NCBI GenBank assembly: GCA_947086895.1
Contig: CAMUAR010000015.1
Location: 1 to 62,328, forward strand
DNA from: an uncultured Lachnospiraceae bacterium
GTDB lineage: Bacteria > Bacillota > Clostridia > Lachnospirales > Lachnospiraceae
Length of the DNA stretch: 62,328 bases
Direction: 5' to 3'
Position numbers and translations under genes: made by a program. Below the pieces are notes generated by a model, which was not told the DNA's origin, made no database searches, and worked only from the letters and a program-made list of their open reading frames with translations. Below, piece by piece: positions 28,122-36,262 of this stretch (position 1 is its first letter; the number at the start of each line of letters is the position of its first letter).

Positions 28122-29243
28122 TTAATAGATATAGTCAATAAAGTTCTTAATTTTAATGATGGTACGATAATTTACCTTTGAGATCTTGCAGCCTTCTTTT
28201 CGACCGCTTTCATGAATTACCTGATTATTTCCGATATAGATTGCAACATGGTTGACGTTTCCGCGCGTATCCCCGTAAAATACCAGATCGCCCGGCTTTG
28301 CGTTTGCAAGACTTACCGTTTTTCCTGCGGAGGAACTTGCCAGATCGTAGGAAGTGCGCGGCAGTTTCTTTAAGCTGATTCCACATGCCTGATATACTGC
28401 GCGGCAGAAGCCAGAACAATCTGCGCCGGTCTTTAAGCTGGTACCGCCCCATACGTATTTTAATCCGATATGTTTCTTTGCTTCTGCAACTACCTGTCTG
28501 CGGATGGAAGAAACCGAAGCAGAAATCGGATCAATTTTCACCGCGGTTTTCCAGTGAAATCCGATATCGACAAATTCGCTGCTGATATAGCCGTAGCTGT
28601 CGCCGTCCGTCTCCGTCATATCTGTGCTGTCCACAATCACCTTTACCCAAAGCTGCGCTTTCTCGTCGTTTTTATTTAAAATCCCGTCTTCAACAACGTC
28701 GAGCTGCTCACCTTTTGTCACTTCCATAATAATGGTATCGTCGCTTTTTGTGGATGGCTCTGTGCGGACATTCACTGTGCCTGCAGTGACAGTCGCTGTT
28801 AATTGTGCAAGCTCTGCCGCTTTTTGATAGCCTTCATCGCCAAGAAATAAATAATCGGTTTTAATATAACCTGTGACATTTCCAGATTTAATTTTTGCCC
28901 AGCCATCCTTAACTTCCGATACAATACAATAAGCGTTTTTTGGGAAAATACCGATAATGTCATAATTTGTGCCAGCTCCTGCCCGAATATTGCAGGAATC
29001 AATCACGTTTGCGATCGCAATGTTTTCCGGGATGGTAAATCCTGTGGAAAGCAAGGCTGTGGTTCCATCTTCCTGCTGATTTTCCTCCGTACTAGAATTT
29101 AAATATTCATCAAAAAGAAGAGAAAAACCTGCGAGACTTCCTCCCCCGTTGTCTGATTCCGCAAGAGCTGGAATCACAGGAGCAGTAGAGACGATTGAAG
29201 CTGTAACAACAGTAAGTACTGCCTTTTTCCATGTTTTTTTCAT
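28122..29243 (-). CDS. Secreted SH3-domain NlpC/P60 peptidoglycan hydrolase
   Basis: A 373-residue exported protein. The signal peptide (MKKTWKKAVLTVVTASIVS, cleavage near PALAES) is followed by two bacterial SH3 domains (about 70-130 and 145-215: CNIRAGAGTNYDIIG and VNVRTEPSTKSDD) and a C-terminal NlpC/P60 cysteine peptidase. Catalytic Cys is in GADCSGFCRA, His in NVNHVAIYIG, third residue His in QVIHESGR. It likely cleaves stem-peptide bonds of peptidoglycan. ATG 29243 is set by GGAGG. It has its own near-perfect promoter and terminator, so it is a single-gene unit. Confidence 0.93.
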   Translation of the reverse strand: MKKTWKKAVLTVVTASIVSTAPVIPALAESDNGGGSLAGFSLLFDEYLNSSTEENQQEDGTTALLSTGFTIPENIAIANVIDSCNIRAGAGTNYDIIGIFPKNAYCIVSEVKDGWAKIKSGNVTGYIKTDYLFLGDEGYQKAAELAQLTATVTAGTVNVRTEPSTKSDDTIIMEVTKGEQLDVVEDGILNKNDEKAQLWVKVIVDSTDMTETDGDSYGYISSEFVDIGFHWKTAVKIDPISASVSSIRRQVVAEAKKHIGLKYVWGGTSLKTGADCSGFCRAVYQACGISLKKLPRTSYDLASSSAGKTVSLANAKPGDLVFYGDTRGNVNHVAIYIGNNQVIHESGRKEGCKISKVNYRTIIKIKNFIDYIY

Positions 29244-29403
29244 GGGTACCTCCATAAATTTAAGCAAAACAATACAGAATAAAAAATTATTTTATAAAAC
29301 AGACATCAAACAGCGAAATGAATCATTTCAAGATCTGTTTCAGAATCTTCAGAATCGTTTTTTGCATTAAATGTTACAAAATTATTAACTTTATTACGAA
29401 GAT

Positions 29404-29432
29404 ATTATAGCAAGCAAGATGAAATTTGTCAA
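29404..29432 (-). promoter_or_regulatory. Consensus sigma-A promoter of the NlpC/P60 gene
   Basis: Minus-strand TTGACA (29427-29432), 17-bp spacer and TATAAT (29404-29409): both hexamers are perfect. The predicted leader is about 150 bp. The 452-bp stretch 29244-29695 otherwise holds only this, AT-rich DNA and the terminator of the GH43 gene. Confidence 0.85.
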
Positions 29433-29637
29433 TATTATGGCAAAATTTTTTTTCGTTATTTACAAGTACATATTTTGCAAATATCTTTATAAAAGCCTGA
29501 AAACAAGCATTATGTGGAAATTCAGCATTTTCTTTCTACAAATGTCGTATGAACACAAAGAAAATCGGTTCTATAGTTGTAGAAAAATGGTGCTTTTTGT
29601 TATCTTTGTCAAAATATGAAAATTTTTTCAAAATAAA

Positions 29638-29687
29638 AATCAGACTGCTGCTTTAAAGTAATGTAACTTTATTGTAACAGTCTGATT
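29638..29687 (-). terminator. Intrinsic terminator of the GH43 lipoprotein gene
   Basis: A 10-bp perfect inverted repeat (29638-29647 with 29678-29687, AATCAGACTG against CAGTCTGATT) lies nine bases after the stop. On the minus strand it is followed by a T-rich run (TTTATTTT). The loop is long (30 bases). Confidence 0.7.
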
Positions 29688-29695
29688 GACTTATT

Positions 29696-31294
29696 TTATT
29701 TTTGGCTTCCCCAAACACATACATTGTTGCCAAGCGCGGTGAATGCTGTCACGATCTTGTGAATACCTTCGGTTGCTTGTCTTAAAAAGTAGCCTTTATA
29801 CTCGACTCCGTCCACGGTGATTGTCATATCCGCTTTTCCTTCTTGGTAAGTCCAAGTACCTGTCGCGTCACCGGTTACTGTGCCGTCTTGATTTAAAGTA
29901 ATCATCAAAGGTTCCACAACGCCTGCCGGTTCGCCCATCAACATTGTATAGTATGTTTTTGGATTATGAACAATAAATTCATATTCGCCGCACATTTGTT
30001 CTTCTGTAAGGTTTGTATCAGGAAGATTTTCCCCCGAATACTCGTAAGGTGCTGCGATCAGCCAGCCGTCCTGATTGACAAACAACTGGTGGACGCGCAC
30101 TTCATGAGCTTCCTTGTTGCCGCCTTTGCCGCCTACAAAACGTGTGTGATACACAACATAGATCTTGCCGTCATCGTCAACAAACGCCGAGTTATGCCCC
30201 TGGGCAGCAGGAACTTCAAAGTTTCCAGAAAGCTGGTAAGAACTCATCAGACGAATGCCTACCGTAGAAAACAGGTTGTTTTCATTTTTCGTAAAAATTG
30301 CGGAGTTTCCAGCCTGGTCAACATAAGGTCCTGTAATATTTTCCGAGCGGAACACACGCATCTGGTAGCCTTTCTCTGCCTCTAACCCTCCGTAGGACAT
30401 AAACAGATAGTAGTAATCTCCTACGCGAAGAAGATACGGAGCCTCTCCTGATACGGCATTTCCTCCGGCAATCTTAATGCCAAGATATGCGTCTGAAACA
30501 TCCCTTTCCGTCTCATAAGTATAAGTATAATCGCGCAGTCCAGTGTTCTTATCCAGCTTTATCATATACACTCCGCCAAACCAGGAACCATAGACCATCC
30601 AGAGATCACCGTTTTCATCAAATTTAACGCATGGGTCAATCGCGTTGATTTTATTTGCGCTTGTATTCTGATATCTCGTCAGATCCGCGCCCTCTCCAAG
30701 CACATCATACACATCTGTTTTTTCTGCTGGATGTGAACTTGTGTTAAATCCAGAATAAACGACAGGACCAACGTACTCGTAAGGTCCTTCAATATCATCT
30801 GCGGTTAAAAGCGTGATAACAGAATTCCAGTCGTTTCCATTTACGCTCATATAAAAGCAATATTTTCCCATCGCTTCATTGTAAATAACATCCGGCGCCC
30901 ACATATTGCCATCCATATTTGGATTTGTGTCTGTCTTGCTCCATTCATTCCAGATATCCTCAAACAATTCACCTAAGTTTGAATTGATATTTGTGTTAAA
31001 TGTAGTCCATTTAAATAAATCTGTACTTTTTGCCCACGCTTTATGTGATCCAAAAATATAGTATGTATCTTCCACCTTAATAATGGACGGATCATGGACA
31101 CTGACTCTTTTGTAAGTAATGTTCAATTCCTCGTAAGGAGTTGGCTCTGGCGTAGTTGGAGCAGCGGAAGGTTGTTGTTCTTGTTCGGTTGGCGTTAAAT
31201 TTTCTTCCGGCTTGTCCCCGCCGCAGCCAGTAAGCATTGTGGACAGTCCCAGCACTGCCAGAGTGCCAAGCATTGCTATTCTTTTTTTCCTCAT
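29696..31294 (-). CDS. GH43 endo-arabinanase-like lipoprotein
   Basis: A 532-residue secreted glycoside hydrolase family 43 enzyme, likely endo-1,5-alpha-L-arabinanase. The lipoprotein signal ends in LTGC (Cys24), followed by a Thr/Pro/Glu-rich linker to about residue 55. The five-bladed propeller carries the catalytic trio: Asp68 in VHDPSI, Asp220 in AIDPCV and Glu284 in SGEAPYLL. A His in QGHNSAF fits the calcium-site histidine of endo-arabinanases. The last 110 residues look like the beta-rich C-terminal domain of two-domain arabinanases. AGGAGG precedes the ATG. It is a single-gene unit with promoter and terminator; two cytoplasmic GH43 genes lie 27 kb away. Confidence 0.87.
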   Translation of the reverse strand: MRKKRIAMLGTLAVLGLSTMLTGCGGDKPEENLTPTEQEQQPSAAPTTPEPTPYEELNITYKRVSVHDPSIIKVEDTYYIFGSHKAWAKSTDLFKWTTFNTNINSNLGELFEDIWNEWSKTDTNPNMDGNMWAPDVIYNEAMGKYCFYMSVNGNDWNSVITLLTADDIEGPYEYVGPVVYSGFNTSSHPAEKTDVYDVLGEGADLTRYQNTSANKINAIDPCVKFDENGDLWMVYGSWFGGVYMIKLDKNTGLRDYTYTYETERDVSDAYLGIKIAGGNAVSGEAPYLLRVGDYYYLFMSYGGLEAEKGYQMRVFRSENITGPYVDQAGNSAIFTKNENNLFSTVGIRLMSSYQLSGNFEVPAAQGHNSAFVDDDGKIYVVYHTRFVGGKGGNKEAHEVRVHQLFVNQDGWLIAAPYEYSGENLPDTNLTEEQMCGEYEFIVHNPKTYYTMLMGEPAGVVEPLMITLNQDGTVTGDATGTWTYQEGKADMTITVDGVEYKGYFLRQATEGIHKIVTAFTALGNNVCVWGSQK

Positions 31295-31353
31295 TGTATA
31301 CCTCCTTTAGATTTTTGTAAATTGTTTTAAGTTTTTCTAAACGATCTACTGCC

Positions 31354-31382
31354 ATTATACATGATTTCCCCAAAATTGTAAA
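31354..31382 (-). promoter_or_regulatory. Sigma-A-type promoter of the GH43 lipoprotein gene
   Basis: Minus-strand TATAAT (31354-31359) with 17-bp spacing to TTTACA (31377-31382); leader about 55 bp. No catabolite or repressor operator was recognised. Confidence 0.65.
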
Positions 31383-31484
31383 TAGGCTGCAAAAAATATA
31401 TAACAGCATGATTTTTTGATATCAGTACAGTTAAACAAAAAGATTTATTGCAATCGATTTTTTCTCCTGCTCCCAACTGCGCAT

Positions 31485-31520
31485 AAAAAAAGATTGAAAT
31501 GAATCAATATCATCTCAATC
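31485..31520 (-). terminator. Intrinsic terminator of spoIVA
   Basis: Minus-strand hairpin of 11 pairs (31510-31520 with 31492-31502, one wobble; GATTGAGATGA against TCATTTCAATC) followed by seven T residues. It begins 19 bp after the spoIVA stop. Confidence 0.85.
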
Positions 31521-31539
31521 CTTTTTATTGATGTAAAAT

Positions 31540-33030
31540 TTAAATAATAATACAGATCATTCCACCATTGCTTTCGTTTACAATTTTCTTCATCGTATCT
31601 TGCATTTTGCGTCTGCTCTCGATTGTCATACGGTCAATTTTTGTCTCGATTCCCTCTTCTACCAGCTGTTGGAGCGTTTTTCCAAAAATATTTGTGTCCC
31701 AGATTCCCGATTCCGATGCTTCGGATTGTTCCAACATATATTCTACAAGATCTTCCGCCTGTTCTTTTGTGCCGACAATCGGCGCAACTTCCGTGACAAC
31801 ATCCGCCTGAATCAGATGAATGGAAGGTGCGGTCGCTTTTAGTTTTACGCCGTATTTGCTTCCATGGCGAATCAGTTCCGGAGCTTCCACAGACACTTCA
31901 TCAATGGATGGCATAACAATTCCATAACCGTTTTCGCGCACCTCCTCGCAGGCGTTTCCCACTTTTTCATATTCATTCTTTCGGTTTGCAAGTTCCTTAA
32001 TCAAACGGATCAGCTGGTATTCGCCCTCGATCGTTGTTCCGATCATCTCGCTGATATGCTCATAATAACAACGCTCTGCCACATCCACCTTAATCTGGGC
32101 AATCCCGCTCTCCATTGAGAGTTCCTCCAAACGAAAACTTGAAATTTCATTTGCAAACAACTGTTTTTTACAGTATTTCAGATCTTTCATGCGCGAGAAT
32201 TTCCCGAGCATTTCTCTTGCATTGCGTATCATATCCTGCTTTACTGGATGTTCCTTCTCCAAAAGTTCCGTCCATTTTGGAATGGAAAACCACAATTCGC
32301 TGATTGGAAATTCATCCAGAACTTTTTGTAAAATCCGGTCGATATCCTCCCGTTTCAGCTGTTCACAGTTGACGGGCAAAACACTGACGCCATACTGCGC
32401 CTGCATTTGTTCCGCCAATTCCTTTGTCTCGGATGAATATGGGCGCAGTGTGTTTAAAAGCACCATATAAGGTTTGCCAATCTTTTTTAGCTCCTGGATT
32501 GTGCGCTCTTCCGCCTGCGCATATCCCTCTCTGCCGATATCCGTAAAACTTCCGTCCGTCGTCACAACAATACCGATTGTAGAATGGTCGTGAATCACTT
32601 TTCTCGTTCCGATTTCCGCCGCCTGTGTAAATGGGATTTCATGATGAAACCACGGCGTTTTAACCATGCGCTCCACATTGTTTTCCGTATGCCCCGCCGC
32701 GCCGTCCACCATAAATCCAACGCAGTCAATTAAGCGTACCGACACTTTAACACCGTCGGAAATCTCAATTTCCACAGCGTCTTTTGGAATAAATTTTGGT
32801 TCTGTTGTCATAACGGTTTTACCGGCGGCGCTTTGCGGCAATTCGTCTGTAGCAAGCTCGCGGCTATGTACATCTGTGATTTCCGGGAGCACAAGCTCCT
32901 CCATAAAATGCTTGATAAAAGTTGATTTTCCCGTTCTGACTGGACCGACAACACCAAGGTAAATTTCCCCGTTGGTACGTTTGCGGATATCATTGTACAG
33001 ATTAAATTTATTTTCCGCCTCCATCTCCAT
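31540..33030 (-). CDS. spoIVA: Stage IV sporulation protein A, coat basement ATPase
   Basis: A 496-residue mother-cell protein that polymerises with ATP on the forespore surface as the base of the spore coat. Landmarks: IYLGVVGPVRTGKSTFIK (Walker A), FIPKDAVEIEI, RLIDCVGFMVDGA (Walker B-like), and a short C terminus ending in GGMICIII, close to the conserved family end that docks onto SpoVM and membrane. ATG 33030 has GGAGG five bases before it. It shows the organism is a spore former. A sigma-E-like promoter lies about 80 bp upstream. Confidence 0.96.
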   Translation of the reverse strand: MEMEAENKFNLYNDIRKRTNGEIYLGVVGPVRTGKSTFIKHFMEELVLPEITDVHSRELATDELPQSAAGKTVMTTEPKFIPKDAVEIEISDGVKVSVRLIDCVGFMVDGAAGHTENNVERMVKTPWFHHEIPFTQAAEIGTRKVIHDHSTIGIVVTTDGSFTDIGREGYAQAEERTIQELKKIGKPYMVLLNTLRPYSSETKELAEQMQAQYGVSVLPVNCEQLKREDIDRILQKVLDEFPISELWFSIPKWTELLEKEHPVKQDMIRNAREMLGKFSRMKDLKYCKKQLFANEISSFRLEELSMESGIAQIKVDVAERCYYEHISEMIGTTIEGEYQLIRLIKELANRKNEYEKVGNACEEVRENGYGIVMPSIDEVSVEAPELIRHGSKYGVKLKATAPSIHLIQADVVTEVAPIVGTKEQAEDLVEYMLEQSEASESGIWDTNIFGKTLQQLVEEGIETKIDRMTIESRRKMQDTMKKIVNESNGGMICIII

Positions 33031-33083
33031 ACCTGCCTCCAAGCTGCGGCTGAATTTTCAGGGCAGGGTTCTGGCGCAGCACA

Positions 33084-33139
33084 AAACCCGCGTTTTTCCC
33101 CTTATACTTTTTTTAGTATATGCTGGAAAACGCGGGTTT
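33084..33139 (-). terminator. Long hairpin between the deacetylase gene and spoIVA
   Basis: A 13-bp perfect stem (33084-33096 with 33127-33139, AAACCCGCGTTTT) encloses an inner stem of TATACT and AGTATA around seven A residues. It lies 19 bp after the deacetylase stop at 33158. The stem ends in only four T on the minus strand, so it is a less typical terminator. It overlaps the spoIVA promoter. Confidence 0.5.
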
Positions 33140-33144
33140 ATGAC
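33115..33144 (-). promoter_or_regulatory. Sigma-E-like promoter of spoIVA
   Basis: Minus-strand GTCATAAA (33137-33144), 14-bp spacer and CATATACT (33115-33122) match the mother-cell sigma-E pattern known in Bacillus and Clostridia (roughly GTCATATT, 13-14 bp, CATACACT). spoIVA is a known sigma-E target in B. subtilis. Predicted leader about 78 bp. Confidence 0.6.
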
Positions 33145-33157
33145 AAATTACAGCGAA

Positions 33158-33994
33158 TTAAAATTGTACGGTTGCTCCAGGCATTATGCTGCCGCTTTTG
33201 CCATCCATCTCATAGAAAATTTCAACTGCGGCAGGATTGTATACCATCTTTGTATCTGCTGAGACAATAAGGCTTCTGTACGCCTCCACATAATCGTGAA
33301 TCTCAATATTTGTCGCATACCAGATATTATCTCTGCCGCCGGTAAATTCTGCAAATCCTTCGATCAGCTGCCAATTATCGCACTCCTCAAATTCGTAGCT
33401 GTGTCCCCACAAATAGAACATCATCGGCATTGGAGACCAGGACGGTTCCACAAACTGATGCGCCAGTTCCATCAAGCGCGGGTCGCGGTGATGACAAGTT
33501 GCTGGCATTCTAAGCCAGTCCTGTGGAAGATCAAACCAATTTGTCGATTGTACAGTGCGCGCATAAGCAATTCCGCAGTCGCGCAGAATCTGAACAACAG
33601 TGTCATTGTAAGTGCCGTAAGGATACGCCATTCCCCGCACGATTGTTCCAAACTGTTCCTCCAAGTTTTCCCTGTCCTTTATAATTTCTCTCACGCACTC
33701 TGCACTGGACATTTTCTCCAGCCATGGGTGCGTCAGTCCATGTACTGCCACTTCCATACCGCTGCCGGAATAAAGCTTTGTTACCTGCTCTTTTCCCATG
33801 CGGCGGTGAATATGTCCTTCTGGATAAACGGTTCCTTCCGGCGCGTACAGACCGCTGTTTAAATTAAAGGTTCCTTTCAGCCCGTACTTTTGCATAATCT
33901 CAATCAGTTTAACGTCCTGCTCTACGCCGTCGTCATAACTTAATGTCAGCGCTCTTTGCAGTCCGCCTGGAAATCTCATAATCATCTGTGCCAT
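33158..33994 (-). CDS. Polysaccharide deacetylase (NodB-like) family protein
   Basis: A 278-residue NodB-fold protein without a signal peptide. The first catalytic motif is LTLSYDDGVEQD (DD pair) near residue 20, and the metal histidines are in AVHGLTHPWL. Later motifs include YPYGTYND. The lack of an export signal and the short N terminus resemble cytoplasmic or unusual members acting on small sugars or lipids, so substrate is open. ATG 33994 is set by GGAGA nine bases upstream. It lies between the small membrane ORF and spoIVA. Confidence 0.8.
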   Translation of the reverse strand: MAQMIMRFPGGLQRALTLSYDDGVEQDVKLIEIMQKYGLKGTFNLNSGLYAPEGTVYPEGHIHRRMGKEQVTKLYSGSGMEVAVHGLTHPWLEKMSSAECVREIIKDRENLEEQFGTIVRGMAYPYGTYNDTVVQILRDCGIAYARTVQSTNWFDLPQDWLRMPATCHHRDPRLMELAHQFVEPSWSPMPMMFYLWGHSYEFEECDNWQLIEGFAEFTGGRDNIWYATNIEIHDYVEAYRSLIVSADTKMVYNPAAVEIFYEMDGKSGSIMPGATVQF

Positions 33995-34020
33995 TTTTAA
34001 ATTCTCCTTTTTCCCACAAT

Positions 34021-34061
34021 AACATGCCAATCAAAGAGTTCCCAGCTCTGTATGGCATGTT
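34021..34061 (-). terminator. Hairpin after the 42-residue ORF
   Basis: A 9-bp perfect inverted repeat (34021-34029 with 34053-34061, AACATGCCA against TGGCATGTT) with an inner AGAG/CTCT pair. It sits 20 bp after the small ORF that ends the histidine operon. No T tract follows, so termination is plausible but not demonstrated by sequence. Confidence 0.35.
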
Positions 34062-34080
34062 TGTCTACAACCCTTTTTTA

Positions 34081-34209
34081 TTAAGCCTTCGCCTTTTTCG
34101 CATCCGAGCGCACGCGAAGAAAAGCACCCAACTTTACCGCGCCGAAAATTGCCGCACAGTACACGATAAAAATAGTGAGATAATAAACAAACCCAGCTAA
34201 AAATACCAT
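34081..34209 (-). CDS. 42-residue single-helix membrane protein
   Basis: A short frame (ATG 34209, TAA 34081-34083) beginning 24 bp after the hisIE stop, with AAGGCGG nine bases upstream. The product has one transmembrane helix (about residues 2-27, starting MVFLAGFVYYLTIF) and a basic C-terminal tail (RVRSDAKKAKA), a normal layout for a small membrane protein. It is last in the histidine operon. No function can be given; similar short ORFs are easy to miss in annotation. Confidence 0.5.
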   Translation of the reverse strand: MVFLAGFVYYLTIFIVYCAAIFGAVKLGAFLRVRSDAKKAKA

Positions 34210-34233
34210 TTTTCAACACCGCCTTTCTTATAT

Positions 34234-35529
34234 TTACTGTCTGTGAACAAGCTCTTTTGCAATCTCCTTCCAGTCCAGACCGCACTCTGCCATCAACACC
34301 ATCAAGTGGTACAAAAAATCTGCAATTTCATACTTGACTTCTTCCGCGTCTGGATTCTTTGCCGCAATCACAATCTCCGTTGCTTCCTCACCGCATTTTT
34401 TTAAAATCTTGTCAATTCCCTTGTCAAAGAGATAGCTGGTGTAGGAACCTTCTTTTGGATTTGCCTTCCGGTCAAGAATTGTTTCAAAGACTCCTTCAAG
34501 TACTTTCGCTATATTTGTCTCCTCGCAGTTTTTTCGGAACAATTCCCGGTAAAAACAAGTTCGGTTGCCCGTGTGACATGCAGCGCCGATCTGTATTACC
34601 CGCGCAAGCAGCGTATCGCTGTCGCAATCGACAGAAAGCGATTTCACATACTGAAAATGCCCGGATTCCTCGCCCTTAATCCAAAGTTTCTCGCGGCTTC
34701 TGGAATAGTAGGTCATCTTTCCTGTCCGCATAGTTCTATTATACGCTTCCTCGTTCATATAGGCAAGCATCAAAACATCACTATTCTTGTAATCCTGAAC
34801 AATCACCGGGACTAACCCGTCCGCATTTTTTTTCAAACTCTCAAAATTTACAGTGCTCTCTAACGTATCCACCGCAATGCCAGATTCTTTCATTAAACGC
34901 TTGATTTTAAAAATATCTTTTTTTTCATAATAATCCGTTGCAACCCCCGCTACATTTTCCATGGAAAGAAGCGTCTCCATATCGTTGCGCAGAAGCGAAT
35001 CGCGGATAATTACCGGCATTTTTGTGTTTTTAAGTTTTTCTCTTGTCTTTTCTGTTACAGTCAAGTGCTTGATCAAAAGCATTCCTGCGCCGTTTTCCGC
35101 AAGTTCTCTTGAAAGTTCACAGACGGGAAGAGGCTCCATTTTATCGCGATCCCCGTTGGAAGCATCAAGTTCCACAACAATCTTCTCTTTTCCAAACCGC
35201 TTTGCGCCTTCCTTTAAAACTGCAAGATTTTCCAGTTTGCTGTACGGTGTTACAACTTGGTAAGCTCCAGTATACAGCGCTTTTTTTATATCCTCAAACC
35301 GCTTTACCAGACAGCCGATCATAATTGGAAGCTCGATCTGCTTTGCTGCTTTGCGCACAGTATGCAGGAATTCTTCCTGTTCTGTGGAATCTACAGTATA
35401 ATTGTATAAAAACAACTCATCTGCACCGTTTTGTTCATACTCTTGTGCTTTTCGCAAAACACTCTGTTCTGTCTCGTTCTCTGCATTTATATATGGTATA
35501 ATTTTCTTCCAGTTTTCACCGCTTTCCAT
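34234..35529 (-). CDS. hisIE: HisIE with an N-terminal degenerate HisF-like domain
   Basis: A 431-residue fusion. Residues 1-210 look like a TIM barrel of the HisF/HisA type, but the usual catalytic aspartates and GGGI phosphate loop are not recognisable ([30 protein letters not shown]). Residues about 225-325 are phosphoribosyl-AMP cyclohydrolase ([33 protein letters not shown] zinc ligands). The last 90 are phosphoribosyl-ATP pyrophosphatase ([22 protein letters not shown]). Together the active parts catalyse steps 2 and 3 of histidine synthesis. Its ATG overlaps the hisA end by 14 bp. Confidence 0.9.
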   Translation of the reverse strand: MESGENWKKIIPYINAENETEQSVLRKAQEYEQNGADELFLYNYTVDSTEQEEFLHTVRKAAKQIELPIMIGCLVKRFEDIKKALYTGAYQVVTPYSKLENLAVLKEGAKRFGKEKIVVELDASNGDRDKMEPLPVCELSRELAENGAGMLLIKHLTVTEKTREKLKNTKMPVIIRDSLLRNDMETLLSMENVAGVATDYYEKKDIFKIKRLMKESGIAVDTLESTVNFESLKKNADGLVPVIVQDYKNSDVLMLAYMNEEAYNRTMRTGKMTYYSRSREKLWIKGEESGHFQYVKSLSVDCDSDTLLARVIQIGAACHTGNRTCFYRELFRKNCEETNIAKVLEGVFETILDRKANPKEGSYTSYLFDKGIDKILKKCGEEATEIVIAAKNPDAEEVKYEIADFLYHLMVLMAECGLDWKEIAKELVHRQ

Positions 35530-36238
35530 ATTTCTTTACCGCCTCTCCAAGATGAATTCGATTTTCATACAGCGCTTTTCCAATAACAACGCCGTAAACT
35601 GGAATAGAATTTAAATCATCCAAATCTTTCATGCAGGATACGCCGCCGGACGCAATAATATCAAGTCCCGTCCGCAAAACCATCTCTCTTGTATGTTCAA
35701 TATTTGGTCCTGATAACATTCCATCTTTGGCGATATCTGTATAAATTACGGTTTTTACGCCGATTGATTCCATCTCCTGTGCAAGCTGCACTGCATTGTA
35801 ACTGCTTAATTTTTCCCATCCGTCCGTCGCTACCATTCCGTTTTTCGCATCAATGCCAATCACTATTTTATCTGCTCCGAAATTTCGGATACATTCTTTG
35901 ACAAACTGCGGATCTTCCACCGCTCTGGTTCCGATAATCACTCTTCGAACACCGAGGTTTAATTTATTTTCGATATCTTTCGCCGTGCGGATTCCTCCCC
36001 CGACTTCCACGGGTATTGATACCGCCTGCACAATTTCACGGATAATTTCTTCATTTACCGAGTGTCCTGCCAAAGCTCCGTCCAAATCAACAATATGAAT
36101 ATGCGCCGCACCTGCCGCTTCAAATGATTTCGCTACCTTCACTGGTACATGGGAATATACTTCAACATCATGGAACTGACCTTGACGCAGCCTTACGCAC
36201 TGTCCGTTCCGAATATCAATTGCAGGAAACAGTTTCAT
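35516..36238 (-). CDS. hisA: Phosphoribosylformimino-AICAR ribotide isomerase HisA
   Basis: A 240-residue TIM barrel catalysing the fourth step of histidine synthesis. The catalytic aspartates are in [14 protein letters not shown] and [14 protein letters not shown]; phosphate sites are [11 protein letters not shown] and IASGGVSC. The second ATG (36238) has GGGGG six bases upstream and is preferred to 36244. It overlaps hisIE by 14 bp and follows hisB by 24 bp. Confidence 0.94.
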   Translation of the reverse strand: MKLFPAIDIRNGQCVRLRQGQFHDVEVYSHVPVKVAKSFEAAGAAHIHIVDLDGALAGHSVNEEIIREIVQAVSIPVEVGGGIRTAKDIENKLNLGVRRVIIGTRAVEDPQFVKECIRNFGADKIVIGIDAKNGMVATDGWEKLSSYNAVQLAQEMESIGVKTVIYTDIAKDGMLSGPNIEHTREMVLRTGLDIIASGGVSCMKDLDDLNSIPVYGVVIGKALYENRIHLGEAVKKYGKR

Positions 36239-36262
36239 TGCCATCCCCCTTTCTTAATAAAA

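Noticed and set aside
29419..29619. 66-codon plus-strand frame in the NlpC-GH43 gap
   Set aside because: No ribosome site, very AT-rich and hydrophobic-biased, and it overlaps the perfect NlpC promoter region.
34031..34285. 84-codon minus-strand frame overlapping the end of hisIE
   Set aside because: It is a different frame over the hisIE end and the 42-residue ORF; Cys-rich and without a ribosome site.
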